Assembly (NCBI GenBank): GCA_963920705.1
Contig: OY987226.1
Location: forward strand, 5,272,501 to 5,336,500
Length of the DNA stretch: 64,000 nucleotides
Direction: 5' to 3'
Source of the DNA: Odiellus spinosus
Lineage: Eukaryota > Arthropoda > Arachnida > Opiliones > Phalangiidae
The notes under the pieces are model-generated. The model was given only the letters and a program-made list of their open reading frames with translations, had not been told where the DNA came from and did no database searches. The position numbers and the translations under genes were made by a program. Shown here one piece after another: positions 48,756 through 61,101 of this stretch (the stretch's first letter is position 1; every line of letters begins with the position of its first letter).

Positions 48756-51721
48756 TCAACTTTTCTAATAATAACAATACTATCCACAATTTAAAAAGAC
48801 ACAAGAACAAAAAAAATATTTCCGAATATTTCGAACACCTTTTTCCTGCTTTAAATATATAGCACGGTGATCTTTCAACGGAATAACCGAATTGATTGAA
48901 ACTCGAAATCTCGAAGGCACTTCCTGTAACGAATGAAGATATTATCGTATAAGGATTATTATGAAAAATAAAATCGGAGATAGGGTCTTGTTCTTTTTTT
49001 TTTTTTTTTTTTTTTTGAACGACCTTCATCTCTTCGAAGTTTAGAAGGTTAAATTTGGATTTATTATCAATACCTAGTGTTCTAAGTTGAACTGTCAAAG
49101 ATTAAAAGGTATGTTATATTTTACTTAGAACTTATTTTTTTGGTTAAAGGGAGGGTGAAGAAGGCAATCAAGTTTTTTTTAAACGATTCTACTATTATAA
49201 AGGGATATCCTGATAACAAGGTATTTTTTTATTGAAATATTGACTGTCAAAATATTCGTAAAAATCGTATCAAAACTCATCAAAGGTTTCGGAATAATTT
49301 ACGGTTAAATATCAAGGACGTAAACTATACAAGCTAAGCCTAAATGTTTGAATATAATTGTGTTTAAAAGCGTCATTTTGGAAATACTCATTTCATGTTT
49401 TGCGTATTCGTCAAGTTTTCACAAGAGCAAAAATACAGTGACATTTTCAGGGACGCAGATTGACGGCATAGTCTCATAGCCCCTCCTAAAATATCAATTT
49501 TTAATAAGCTTGATCAGGTAATGGTATAGTGATGTCTATCCATCACTACCAATCTACCATTAAAACATCTGCTATCATTTCCCTTATAGTTTCAGTTCCA
49601 TTTCTAAACTCGACCCGATAACACCCCGATACCCTCGTGTCGCCCTCTATCGCGTTACTTATCCTGGTCCACTAACATCTAAGTGGCCTAGACCTCTTCG
49701 CAACCGTTCGACCAAACTCAATTAACAAAGATATCTTAGGGGAATGAGAAAAACCTAGAAGACAAGCGTGTAAACATAACCCGTTCCAGCTTTGATACCA
49801 CAAACAAGTTAAACGTCTTAAAAAGTTACACCCACGATTTTAGAAAAAGTTTCCTAAAAAAAAAAACAAAAAAGACCTAAGGCCAATTGAACGCAACGAC
49901 TTCCGGTGGCTCACACGTGGTTTAAAGGAATATAACTGCGAGATCATGGTTCAAAATTACGATAAGTTACCGGGTCACGTCACGCGTAATCTAAACGTGG
50001 TGTCACGAATTATAGACTAATTCTAATACTTTTCTCGGCTAACCTTTGACCCGTGTGGGTATATATTCACGATATTACTCTTCTATCTGACAGGATCATT
50101 GTTTTTACCAATGCTTAATGGTGATTTAACGATTTGATGGTATAGATAATTTATTGAATTAGAAACAATAGAAGAGAAGTTAGGAAGTAAGAAAGTCCGT
50201 AATGACGTCATTCGTGCGTATCTCTTTCCCACTTAATTTTACTCTCCCTATATCGGTTTGAAATTTAACAAAGCTCCTATTCTTTCAAGACATTTTGTTT
50301 TCAACTTGTGTGGTATCCAAAAATGTTTATGGTTAGAAACAATTGAGAGAAAGGTAATAGATTGTTGTCGTCATTATCCGTTGTTATTTCTTCCAGTCTT
50401 TTACTCTATTGGCTTATAAAAACCAGTGGACGCCCTGGACTTTTAAGGAAATTATTATGATAATTTAAATAATATGTAAAAGATATCGAATAAAAAAAAA
50501 AATCATTTAAAGAGAGGCTATCAAGGCAATATGTTTGATTATTTAGAATCAATTTTTTAGCGATATATTCGAAAATGGTACTAAATTTCCATTTGGATCA
50601 TACTATAAACCCGTTACAGGCACTTTAAATCATGATTGAGTAATGGAATTTTTATATTTGTTTAAGGAATTCGTAAGAAAATGATAAAAAAAGCTATAGA
50701 TCTTTGCAAAAATAAATATTTCTTAGGCATAGATATATTAAAGTTACAAATATATCTTCCACGTCAAATACTAAATCTCAAAATAACCCACTAAACAACC
50801 CAGTAAATCAAAAAGCAACAAAAATTTCAAACTCGTAAAATCCTTTTGATGACAAATTACAGTACCGACAAAAAATGACGTCGACAAAAAAAAATTAATC
50901 GATTTGCCAAGAACGTCTAACCTGGGTCGCGACTCAAGTCCTTTAAATCAAATTATACTTAAAGGGAGAATAAACCCTGCCAACAAGTGAATGATTATTG
51001 ATCCGTTAACGATAACAAAATTGATATAATTTTAACGATCATTCCGAAAATGTTAATCAAATTCCATTTGAAACACGTTAAATTCCGTGACAACCTTACT
51101 TTAGTATTTGTTTTTAAGCTTATTTTAACGCAAAATAATGTATAGTACATCATTTATAATTAGGCTTCATTATCCCTTCAAGATAAAATGAAAATATAAA
51201 TGAAACAAAGTGTACTTTAAAAAAAAGAAAATATTCTCAATATTTTTCCGAATTTTTGAAACAACTTAGTCTTAATGGATTCCAAACGATCACCTATACG
51301 TTAGAAATGCAACTTGAAATCATCTCTAAACTAGGAAGGTATTGCGAGGGTAATTTCGGGTAAGAAAATGAGTTGGGATGGAGAAAACCATACAGAAAGA
51401 ACTTGGCACGAACTATTTTCTTTTATATAATGATATAACATTGTGTATGAAGCAACCTCGGCTTTTCCCATTACGCCAACTGTTCTAGAAGCGAAGTACA
51501 GACAAATGCGGGTAACGGCAACTCGTTTCAACATTTGGTATTTTTTTTTATAGACGATGGTCCATTAACGAAGCTTCTAACTCGATTAAGAAGGTGAAAC
51601 GAGATATCAAAACCCAATTTTATAGCCCCCCCCCCTTTCTTTAAACTATATTTACTTTAAAGTTTAACTTAAAGGACAAGTACACGTGTTAAAAAAATGT
51701 GTATCGATATATCGATTTAAA
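48756..51721. other. intergenic sequence
   Basis: No gene recognised. A T run is at about 48994-49015. A single family E end (ttaaagggagggtgaagaag) is at 49144-49163. tgacaaccttactttag at 51090-51106 resembles the recurring end motif. Confidence 0.45.
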
Positions 51722-52058
51722 CAGAAGCCGATGAAACCCTCCTTTGAAGTCTACTACTCTAATGTTCCATATAGCGCGCCTCTCTGTATGGGTAAAATTC
51801 ACGATTTTACAAGATCGGAGGGGTCCTACTTCATACCCCCTGTCTGCGGAAAATTGGAAATTCTCTCTCTCCACAAACGACGACGTTTTTTTGACGTACT
51901 CCAAGACTGCTAGAGATATTCGCTCGACGAACTCCCGATCCGAAAATATCTACCGTTAGGAGGCGTACGAATCGCGCTTTTTGAAACTAACCCATACAGA
52001 GAAGGGTAGACAAGACCCGGGAGTAATAGACTTCAAAGGAGGGTTTCATCGGCTTCTG
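51722..52058. mobile_element. MITE family B, copy 2 (337 bp)
   Basis: Termini and interior nearly identical to copy 1, in the same orientation. The flanking 7-mers (atttaaa and ttatatc) do not match, unlike the other three copies, so one flank has changed or been rearranged. Confidence 0.95.
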
Positions 52059-52436
52059 TTATATCAAATATGGAATCAACTTTTTCCACATTAATGATGA
52101 GACTTGCCCCTTATACCTTTTTATTACTCAAGATATCATTTTATAAAAAAGTTTTATATTGACTTTTTTTCAACTAAACCGTTGTGGGGAAAAGATATTT
52201 TGATATTTTCCTATATTTTTTTTTCTATCGATAAGTAATTTATTTTGCGTATAGTGGGTCAAAGGAATATTTGAACTTCCCCTAGTTGAGTATGGTATTA
52301 GGTCAATAGTTTGACCATGGTTTGACAGTACTTAGAGAGAATCCAACCAAACAACAAGTGCTTTTTTATTGATTCCTTATCGTTTATCGAGTAATAAAAT
52401 GACGAACAAAACAAATTTAAAACTTATCCGGAAATT

Positions 52437-52580
52437 AGGCTTAGCTGGATTCATGGAGATCCTTATGGGTCATCTTTAAATGAGCAAAGGCCCGTCGTTA
52501 AGGCGAGATCTCTGTGAGACTTTCAATAACATTCGATTGGTCGCGGACCGTTTAATGCTCCATAAATCCAGCTAAGTCTA
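52437..52580. mobile_element. small element with 24-bp inverted termini
   Basis: aggcttagctggattcatgg at the left pairs with ccataaatccagctaagtct at the right. The roughly 95-bp interior is non-coding. Confidence 0.6.
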
Positions 52581-53522
52581 TTATCAGAAATAGATGAACC
52601 GAAATTATCAACGAGAGCTTAGATTGGGAAATGCATTTTATTTGGAGTGAATGGGGAGGGTAAGCACTGGGGGAATGGGCTTCCTCGGCCTCAATGAAAT
52701 ACCGAGGAGGATCTTGGGAAACTGATCGCCCCACGTAGCGACGGCTGCAAACCAAGCCAGGTGGCGCATTCAACGTTTCTCGGCTAGGCGAAATTCCGCG
52801 GGGGAGGGGGCTACAACTGTCGTCTAAGAGAGGGGAAACGGAGAACTTGCCTGTGGCGTTAGAGGAATAGCTTGTTGATAATTTCGGTTCATCTATTTCT
52901 GCTATTATTTAAGGCTTTCAAAACCTAGGATTTCTTAATAATGAATCATAATAACCAAAGATTTGATTATATTGTTTTTCTAATTGTTTAGGTATGCAAA
53001 TATAAAGTAAAATAAATTTTAATATTGTATCCAAAGATAATTAACGGGTCAAAACGCTTAAATAAACAAACAAACCTATACGGCTACCGTTAATTTGTTT
53101 AAACTTCTGTCTCTCTCAAAATAAACAGCGAACACAAACGGGAAAGTTACACCACCGCATTTACAAGTGGCTCAACGACTCTCACGAGAATCGACAATGC
53201 AAGATATTATATTCTTACTTGTAAAGTTGTGATGTGAACCGCGTTTTTAATAACTTGCTTGTAGGCAACGAATTTTGAGTTTTTAAAGGGAATATGAAAA
53301 GTAAAACCACGTCTTTTAGACCCCACCCTCCCTTTATTTCCAAATTAAATACGCTTTTAAAACTATCCCCAAGAAGTGTCTTAATTTTTAATCCCATAAT
53401 TAACTAAAATGATTAAATTTATAGCGTTATTAAATGGATAAAAAATTAAAAAGTACATCTTAGTTGGATTTAAACGATTAAATTATACGTTGAACTATTT
53501 AAATTAATATTAAATTACACAA
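52581..53522. other. intergenic sequence with GC-rich patch
   Basis: 52640-52870 is GC-rich (ccgcgggggaggggg) and could be a promoter or a relic exon. The 73-codon minus-strand frame there shows no domain. tagaccccaccctcccttta at about 53318-53337 resembles a family E end. Confidence 0.4.
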
Positions 53523-53821
53523 TAGTTACGGTCACACTATCATTTCTTAATCGATTTGAAACGGTAAAATTAAACCGATATTCAAATCGCCAGGAATCGA
53601 TTTAAGCGTCACGTGTTCACGCATTACCTTTATAAATCGATTTTTTGTAGCTTCATCTATCGGTTGTTGAAACCGAATCGGTTTGAAACTGGTTCCCGAA
53701 GCAATTTCCGAGAAATCGAATCAAATCGATTCGAGAAAAAACGGTTTCCTGTTCACATGACTCTAGCAAAACGTTTTGAAACGGTTTAAATCGATTCCAA
53801 GGCCTATTATGAACGCAGCTA
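53523..53821. mobile_element. MITE family D, copy 3 (best preserved)
   Basis: Starts tagttacggtcacactat and ends atgaacgcagctata. The interior is rich in atcgatt and gaaacggt words that pair across the element. TA-type borders. Non-coding. Confidence 0.88.
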
Positions 53822-54889
53822 TAGACAAATAAACTTTTTAAACAACGATTTAAAAATAAACAAAAATAAACACTATTTGGGTTGCATTGTTGAACCTGTT
53901 GTACCCGAAAGCTCCTGTATTTAGAATAGTTTTACAATAAAATGAATTTTAATTATGTTTCATTAATTATTTTGACAGGACTGTTGAAATCGCCATAATC
54001 TATTAAATCATGATTAAATAATGATTAATTTAATATTTCTCAAACTGTCTAGATTTCTATAGTAATAATTTCATTTTTCCTTTTCATATTTCTATTACAA
54101 CCAATAAGCACCATGATTCTGTGGTTGCCTACAACTTTGGTTATGAAATAAATACAGATAAATACTTAAAGGAATCACGACTCTGAAGGTATCATAAATT
54201 ACATATAATACAGCTATAGTCGGCCCTGGAGGTCAGACGTACGCGGTCGATAGAGGCGCGAGCTTCTCAAGAGTCTCGACGCCTACATTATATAACCTAT
54301 AGCGCGGCCTTCATTACGAAGTATTGTTATGCTAATTCCACTTATAGGCGCTTCAGTATTAATAGAGTGGGAGAGTTGGATACGTTTAAAGTGGGGGGTC
54401 TTTAATACATGTCCATTTTCTTTCCCATATACGCGCTCGGCCTTCCGTGCAAACTTAATTTATGTCTCTCGGAAATTTTAATAATAAGCCGTGAGGGTCT
54501 CGTTCTTCGAGGCCTCAACTCCTCGAGCTTTCAACCAGTTTTATATTTTACAAAAACTTTCGAAGAATATAATGGGTTCGGAGCGAACAAATATTTTGAC
54601 AGCTTAGATTTCAACAATTGCAAAGTATACATCGCCCAACAATGACTGTATATTCAAAGGAATGGTCTATAGCTGATAAAGATTCGCGTTTTTGAATAAA
54701 AGTAAAATTTCTGATTAATTACGATACCCATTGATATATGTATGAAGTAGTAGCCACTTCTCTTGCACAAATCTAGGATATGGTTTTGCAAAACGTCAGT
54801 TTACCAAACAGTACTTTCCCCATTTTCCCGAAACAGACTCTGAGAAATACGTTTTCAAGTTGTTCATCAGTGATATGTTTTTAAGTTTC
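53822..54889. other. intergenic sequence
   Basis: No gene recognised. The stretch 54220-54380 is GC-richer (cgtacgcggtcgat, cctatagcgcggcc) and of unknown nature; a 78-codon plus frame at 54409-54645 has no domain. Confidence 0.4.
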
Positions 54890-55335
54890 CCATCAGAGAT
54901 TTATTTTGGAGTTGCCTATCAGAAATATGTCTGAAATGGCCCATCAGAGATATGTCTGAAAGATGCTCATCAGCGATATCTCTGGTAGTTATGCTCATTA
55001 GAGATAAAGTTGCCTATCAAAGATATATCTCTGATAGTTATGTCCAATATAGATAAAGTCGCTCATCAGAGATATCTCTGGTAGTTATGCCCATCCCATA
55101 TGTCTCAAAGTTTCCCATCAGAGATATGTCTAAAAATTGCCCATCAGAGATATGTCTAAAAGTTGCCCATCAGAGATATGTCTCAAAGTTGCCCATCAGA
55201 GATATGACTCAAAGTTGCCCATCAGAGATATGTTTCATAGTTGCCCATCAGAGATATGTTTCATAGTTGCCCATCAGAGATATGACTCAAAGTTGCCCAT
55301 CAGAGATATGTCTCAAAGTTACCCATCAGAGATAA
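54890..55335. repeat. 26-bp tandem repeat (cccatcagagatatgtct)
   Basis: Homogeneous 26-bp units from about 55110 to 55335 and older, longer, irregular units before that. gagatat palindromic words recur. The frame at 55137-55340 is produced by the repeat. Confidence 0.95.
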
Positions 55336-56351
55336 GTTGATAAAGGTCCTATTACACAACTGATGATATGGAATGAACCAAAATTATAAATTTTTATGAG
55401 ATGTGTCCTTTAAGGAGAAAACACAATCGTTTCCTCTTCAGTTTTTTATCGTCTTCATCATAAGAGTAGAAGGTTAATTTATGCGTGGCCGCGCGGTGTG
55501 GGTTGCGAGTCTACTTTATTCGAAAGCTTTCGAAAGTTAATAAGGTTTTCGGTCAAAAAGCATTTCGACAGAATGGGAATATGCAAAATATATAAACCCT
55601 CCAGAATAAATCTGCAACGCAAAGAATTGCGGACCCGCATCCGTGACGCATCAAATCTAGGAGTAAGGCTGGGAGGGAGAAATATCTTACTGAGCGTGAG
55701 AGTAAGGCATTATAAGTTGTTGAGTCAATATCAAGCTCAGTTTATTATTACTATAGTTGAGGTTTTCACCCAAGGTATGCGCCAATGCTGGCCCAAATTA
55801 AAAGTTAAAAAAAAATTCTCTGCCTGGTCATGATTTATTCAACGTAAACAAAATGTCACGAATGCCTGTTTGGGTAAATGACCGAGACCCAGCTATGGCC
55901 TTAAGTATTAAAATTCACATTGTTCAAAACATTTAAAATATGCACGCCAATGAAAAAAAAATCATCATTGCGTCCGCGTATTGTGCACTAGTTTTCCGGT
56001 AATGTTTTAAAACGTACCCCGACAAATTATAATATTTATTAATGCAAGGGGTAGTACCATATGATTTTGTAAACCAATTTATTGTATTGTTTGGCCTGTA
56101 GCTCCGGGAAAAGGCTCTAGTCTGGGCGCCTCTATTTGCTTAAAACTGGAAAAGTTAAAAATTGAGGCGCCCCCTTTTGTCTGGCGCCAGTGGACACGTG
56201 TCACAAGGACACCCTCAATCCTGTCCTGAAGATGCGGGGACCAATTCCGGAATAGAGAAAATGTATTGTTATTCAGCAAAAATATCAGAATTGAGAGTTT
56301 GTAGAGTCTAGTATTCCTTTAAGATATGGTTTGACCGCGAAAGGTTTTTTT
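55336..56351. other. intergenic sequence
   Basis: No gene recognised. gggcgcctc at about 56125 and gaggcgccc at about 56163 form a short inverted pair in a GC-rich patch. The frames at 55498-55833 (plus) and 56079-56279 (minus) match no family I know. Confidence 0.4.
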
Positions 56352-56570
56352 ATTGGCGTGCACACGTCACTGTATTCTAGTTCCCGTTAAAACTCGACAC
56401 ATATGCTAAACAGAAGATGATGATTTCCATATGGCTGGCGAGAAATTTTAATATATTTGTGTTACTTTGTGTATTAATTTTAAATTTCGGCCCTTTAGGA
56501 AATCGACATTTCCGGTTTAGCGTATGATTCCAATTTTTACAGGAACTAGAATACAGAGACGTTTTTTAAC
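56352..56570. mobile_element. fold-back element with about 55-bp arms
   Basis: cactgtattctagttccc and atatgctaaacagaag at the left pair with ggtttagcgtatgatt and aggaactagaatacagag at the right, with mismatches. No coding content. Confidence 0.65.
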
Positions 56571-57747
56571 CAATGTTCATGTGGATTAAAATCATCATCT
56601 CCTATCCCCTCCCACGTAGCAAAAGTCTGATTTTTAATAACCTTTGGTTCCAACGGTTCGGAACTGACTATAAGTCGGCGACCCCCCTAATCCTTCCTGT
56701 AATAAAGTGATTGACATGAGAGAGAAGTCGCTCTACTGTAAAATGAAAATGCAATTTCCCTCATAACCTTTTGAAACACATTGAGAATCGAGCATTTTGA
56801 AAATCATCAAATATACGGTGGAAGGACATATTTTCACCAAGTCACAAATTAATAAGCTAAAGTCCATATGTCACGTAAAACCAATTGAGATTCAATGGCT
56901 TTCATAATTTGGTCAAAAACTCAACGAAGATATTTCCAAGCTCAAAGTCAACCAGTTTCAATAACTTTTAGCCCAAAACCAAATTAAAATTAATTCACTG
57001 TCGATACCATACATTTTAACATGATAAATATATGAGAAACCTTCCTTTTTAGATCGATTCTCTACCCAATAGCAAGACCATTAAGCACCGAGTAATATAC
57101 CTTCCCGATCATGCATTTGATCTTTAACAACTAACCAGATTCTAAGCAAGGTTGACTCGAGGCAGTCAGTCATCCTAGTCCAATTTCCCTTTGTGAAATT
57201 ATGAAAGAAAATAGAAGTAGAAGAAACCTAGAAGTAACCAAGGATGAAGAAGACTTCCACTATACGTATAACAAGAGAAAAGTGGGAGTGGAACAATTCC
57301 TTTCTTGCTGGTTCCGTGCCTTAATTGAGGATATTTCGACACGCGTCGTCTCAACTCCCCGGATCAAAGACAATCGTAGCGACAACAAAAATGTCTCTCA
57401 TTTCGTACATATATATTTTTTTCAAAGAGTTTTAAACGAGACGGTCAAAACTCTTCCCTTCAATTGTTATTTGAATATCTTATTTAGGTCCATTGCGCGA
57501 AAGGGTTAAGTTATACAAGTTTTTCGACACCGTATACTCTGTGTCATTATAGGATAGGCATTTCTTTGAGGACCGTAGCCCCGTGTCTCGTTAGTTATCT
57601 CGTCGACTTTTTTACCTTCCGAAGTTACAGTTTATTTTTTGTATGACAACGACACCTACGACATAACGGTCTTGTTTCATTAGGAGATATCTCTTGCACA
57701 AGCTCATGACAAAATCGGAGCAGATTATTATGAACAACAACTATTTA
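56571..57747. other. intergenic sequence
   Basis: No gene recognised. A 102-codon plus frame at 57201-57509 is charged and low in hydrophobic pattern, with no domain. Confidence 0.4.
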
Positions 57748-58085
57748 CAGAAGTAGATGAAACCCTCTTTTGAAGTCTACTACTCTAATGTTCCATATAG
57801 CGCTCCTCTCTGTATGGGTAAAATTCACAATTTTACGAGAACGGAGGGGTCCTACTTCGTATCCCCCTGTCTACGGAAAATTGGAAATTCTCTCTCTCCA
57901 CAAACGACGACGTTTTTTTGACGAACTCCGAGGCTGCTAGAGATATTCGCTCGACGAACTCCCGCTCCGATAATATCTACCGTTAGGAGGCGTACGAATC
58001 GCGCTTTTTGAAACTAACCCATACAGAGAGGGGTAGACAAGACCAGGGAGTAATAGACTTCAAAGGAAGGTTTCATCGGCTTCTG
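57748..58085. mobile_element. MITE family B, copy 3 (338 bp)
   Basis: Exact 7-bp duplication CTATTTA at 57741-57747 and 58086-58092. The left terminus has a small change (CAGAAGTAGATG). Otherwise collinear with the other copies. Confidence 0.96.
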
Positions 58086-58771
58086 CTATTTATTATAAGA
58101 TGACAGGTCTATAAGAGGAAATTATATTTACTCTTCGGACGGATCTTAAAAACAACTCAATACTTTTCACAAATATACGAAGCTGTCATTGTAAAATGAA
58201 AATTTAATATTATCGAACTCAATGTAGTGTTAAGTCAAAGCCGAGGTGTTTGGCCGAACACTTTGGCCAATTCTTTAAAAGTTCTCTACGGGAAATTAAC
58301 AACATTGAAATCACAAAATCTCTCGAAAAATAGCTTTGAAATCACACAATATCACCCAAATACTAAAATCCCGTACACAAAAATGGCGAGTGTCTGATCA
58401 CTCGGTCAAAGCTTAACTCTGGTGTACGAGGAATATAAAAGCGTCGGCCCCTGTTAAATTATGAACAAAGCCATCAGCAATTTAAACAAGCTAAAATTTT
58501 GTTTCATTTATCATCGCTGTTCGACAGGCCGATCTGCTTGGCCGGTTATATTATAAACTAAAGATCAAAGTGTCGGTTATAGGCAAAAAATGATGCTTCG
58601 TGATTTTTTTCAAACGCTTAGTCTATTAAAGCAGATAAGCAGCCTGACTCTATTAGGACCTTGAAAAATTGATCTCGCCCCAAACACGCGAATTAATGAT
58701 TATTTTCTGATCAATGAAAAAGGATCCGACGCGTATTTAAGACATTTAAATCGCCCTTTAAATTCTAATAT
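58086..58771. other. spacer between two family B copies
   Basis: Unique AT-rich DNA of about 0.7 kb, no gene seen. Confidence 0.45.
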
Positions 58772-59109
58772 CAGAAGCAGATGAAACCCTCCTTTGAAGT
58801 CTACTACTCCAATGTTCGATATAGCGCTCCTCTCTGTATGAGTAAAATTCCCAATTTTACGAGATCGGAGGGGTCCAACTTCATACCCCCCTGTCTACGG
58901 AAAATTGGAAATTCTCTCTCTCCACAAACGACGACGTTTTTTTGACGAACTCCGTGGCTGCTAGAGATATTCGCTCGACGAACTCCCGCTCCAAAAATAT
59001 CTACCGTTAGGAGGCGTACGAATCGCGCTTTTTGAAACTAACCCATACAGAGAGGGGTAGACAAGACCCGGGAGTAATAGTCTTCAAAGGAGGGTTTCAT
59101 CGGCTTCTG
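58772..59109. mobile_element. MITE family B, copy 4 (338 bp)
   Basis: Exact 7-bp duplication CTAATAT at 58765-58771 and 59110-59116. Same orientation as the other three copies. Confidence 0.96.
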
Positions 59110-60595
59110 CTAATATTTATTAGAATTCATCCAAGTACGGAAGTTCCACCTAATTTCAACCTCAACGGAAGGATACAGTCGTATAGGATACTATAGAAAC
59201 CAGAAAAACTCATTTAATTTTTTTTTTTTTCTTTCTTCGTTATTGTAGCCGGGCGAGCCTAGTTTTATTTTTAGACAGTTTAGACATGATATTTCTCTTC
59301 AAGATGAGTTGCGAACATAGAAAAATATTAATTTTCATTTGAAGCTCTAATTGAATTCTGTTGTTAAACAAAAATTAAAATTTATATGACACTTTAATTT
59401 TTCATATGGTGTCAGATCAAATTCCTCGGTCATAATAAGACGAATTTAAACATGTACTATTTTTATTCTTATGAAGTTGAACACTATGTATTCATCCTCT
59501 TCAGCTTTCACTATGGTTTGCAAACGTCTTTTTGACAGGAATATATTAAGAGAATGCCAAATCGTGATTCCACCCACGCAAGTTTGTGGATAAATTCTTT
59601 GAATTTAAAGTTTTTTTTAAAGCGTATTTGGTCGAAAGGACGCACGTTTACCCGGCGTGAATTATGGGCTTAACTGTCAATTTCGAGGTAAATAAGACGC
59701 CCTAGAGTTCCTTATAAACATGAACTAGTTTCTAATCAAAAGTTTATTCAAGTTAGTTTTCTTTTTATATATTGTATAATGCCGTTTAAAAAATAAACAG
59801 CAAATCTAAAATATTTAGAATTATAAAAGTCGAATATAAATATTGAAATATCCTATATGTAAATCTATTTCTATTATTTAAATATATTTAAAAATAACGT
59901 TTTTTCAATTATTTTAAGAACGATTTTAAAAACTATATTTATATTTGAAATAATTTCAATTTTGTGATAAAATATCTAGATTATGGCCTCCCAATATTGT
60001 TCAGAAAAGCAAAGAAAATATCTTACCTATACTCTTCAAAGCAGCGCATAAATTATCTTACCATTATTGTTAAAAAGAAATAGGGAAAATGGCTTACAAA
60101 TTAAGAATACTTAAACTAGCCTAAAAATATTGTTCAAAAAAATACCCAAATACTGTCAAATTGGTCTAAAAATAACGAAACTGGTTTAAAAAAGGACACA
60201 AAATGGCCTAAACAGGAAAAAAACAAGCAAATTATACCAGTAATAATTTCCAGAAAACAAGAAATTATTCAATAGAATTAAAATTAAAGTTTTTATAGGT
60301 ATAAATTAAACTAAAATTTATTATTAGTGAGCTCCTAAACTAACCTAACTTTCACAGTTGATAAAATTATCCAAGAAACGGCATGAAACCCCAGTTTCCG
60401 CTTAAAATCGTTAATAAAATGTGTTAAAATCAAAAACTAGCGTTAAATTCCATAATTTTCCTTGATAAATTGATAAAAAAAAACTGTTCCAAAGATTGTT
60501 ACGACCTCGCAAAGGTAACCTAGACTTTTTCTTTCCCATAACATATAATAATTTCAAATAAAAGTCAAACATGACTTAATTTAAAAAAAATCCTC
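59110..60595. other. AT-rich intergenic sequence
   Basis: No gene recognised. 59488-59520 resembles 9490-9525. Confidence 0.45.
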
Positions 60596-61101
60596 TTAAA
60601 GGAAGGATGAAGAAAAAACTCAAGTTTATTATTAATCAAGAAGCTTCAACTAATATGGTTTAATAAAATAAAGGCTCCTTGTTTAGCGCAAAATTATCCG
60701 TTTGTTGATTTTCAGGCTCTGAATAGAGGTCGGGGTTTGGATAAGATAATTTCTGTTTGTTTTATCTTTATTCAAATTTTGAAATTATCCACGGGAAGTC
60801 TATGATAAATACAATGTAATCGCGAATAATTAACCGATTATTTTTTATGATTAACTGATTAACCAGATATTTGTGGATAATCTTGTTCAAACCCCGAGCT
60901 CTAGCTCTGAATCGCGAGTACCGTGAATTATATAAGCGAAAGGTGAGACGTCTTGTGATTGGTCGGAGATTTTTCAATTAATTTAATATAAGAATTCTTA
61001 ACATTACTTTTTTTGAATTTTCACAAAATTCAGTAACATTTCCCGAATGTTTCAATAATCGATAGAAGATAATTTAATTTTCTTCTTCACCCTCCCTTTA
61101 A
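60596..61101. mobile_element. MITE family E (TTAA borders)
   Basis: TTAA at 60596-60599 and 61098-61101 flank inverted ends AGGAAGGATGAAGAA and TTCTTCACCCTCCCT. TTAA targets are known for piggyBac and Kolobok transposons; which applies is open. The body contains a smaller repeat (60725-60902). No transposase frame. Confidence 0.8.
60725..60902. mobile_element. MITE family G, copy 1, nested in family E
   Basis: agaggtcggggtttggataa at the left pairs with ttgttcaaaccccgagctct at the right. The core tgaaattatccacgggaagt is shared with 62871-63040. Confidence 0.8.

Noticed and set aside
48697-49098. 133-codon minus-strand frame
   Set aside because: Runs through a T homopolymer (poly-Lys) and a decayed MITE family D copy.
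55498-55833. 111-codon plus-strand frame
   Set aside because: Basic, low-hydrophobic composition with no family match and no splice or polyadenylation support.
57201-57509. 102-codon plus-strand frame
   Set aside because: No recognisable motif; composition compatible with chance.
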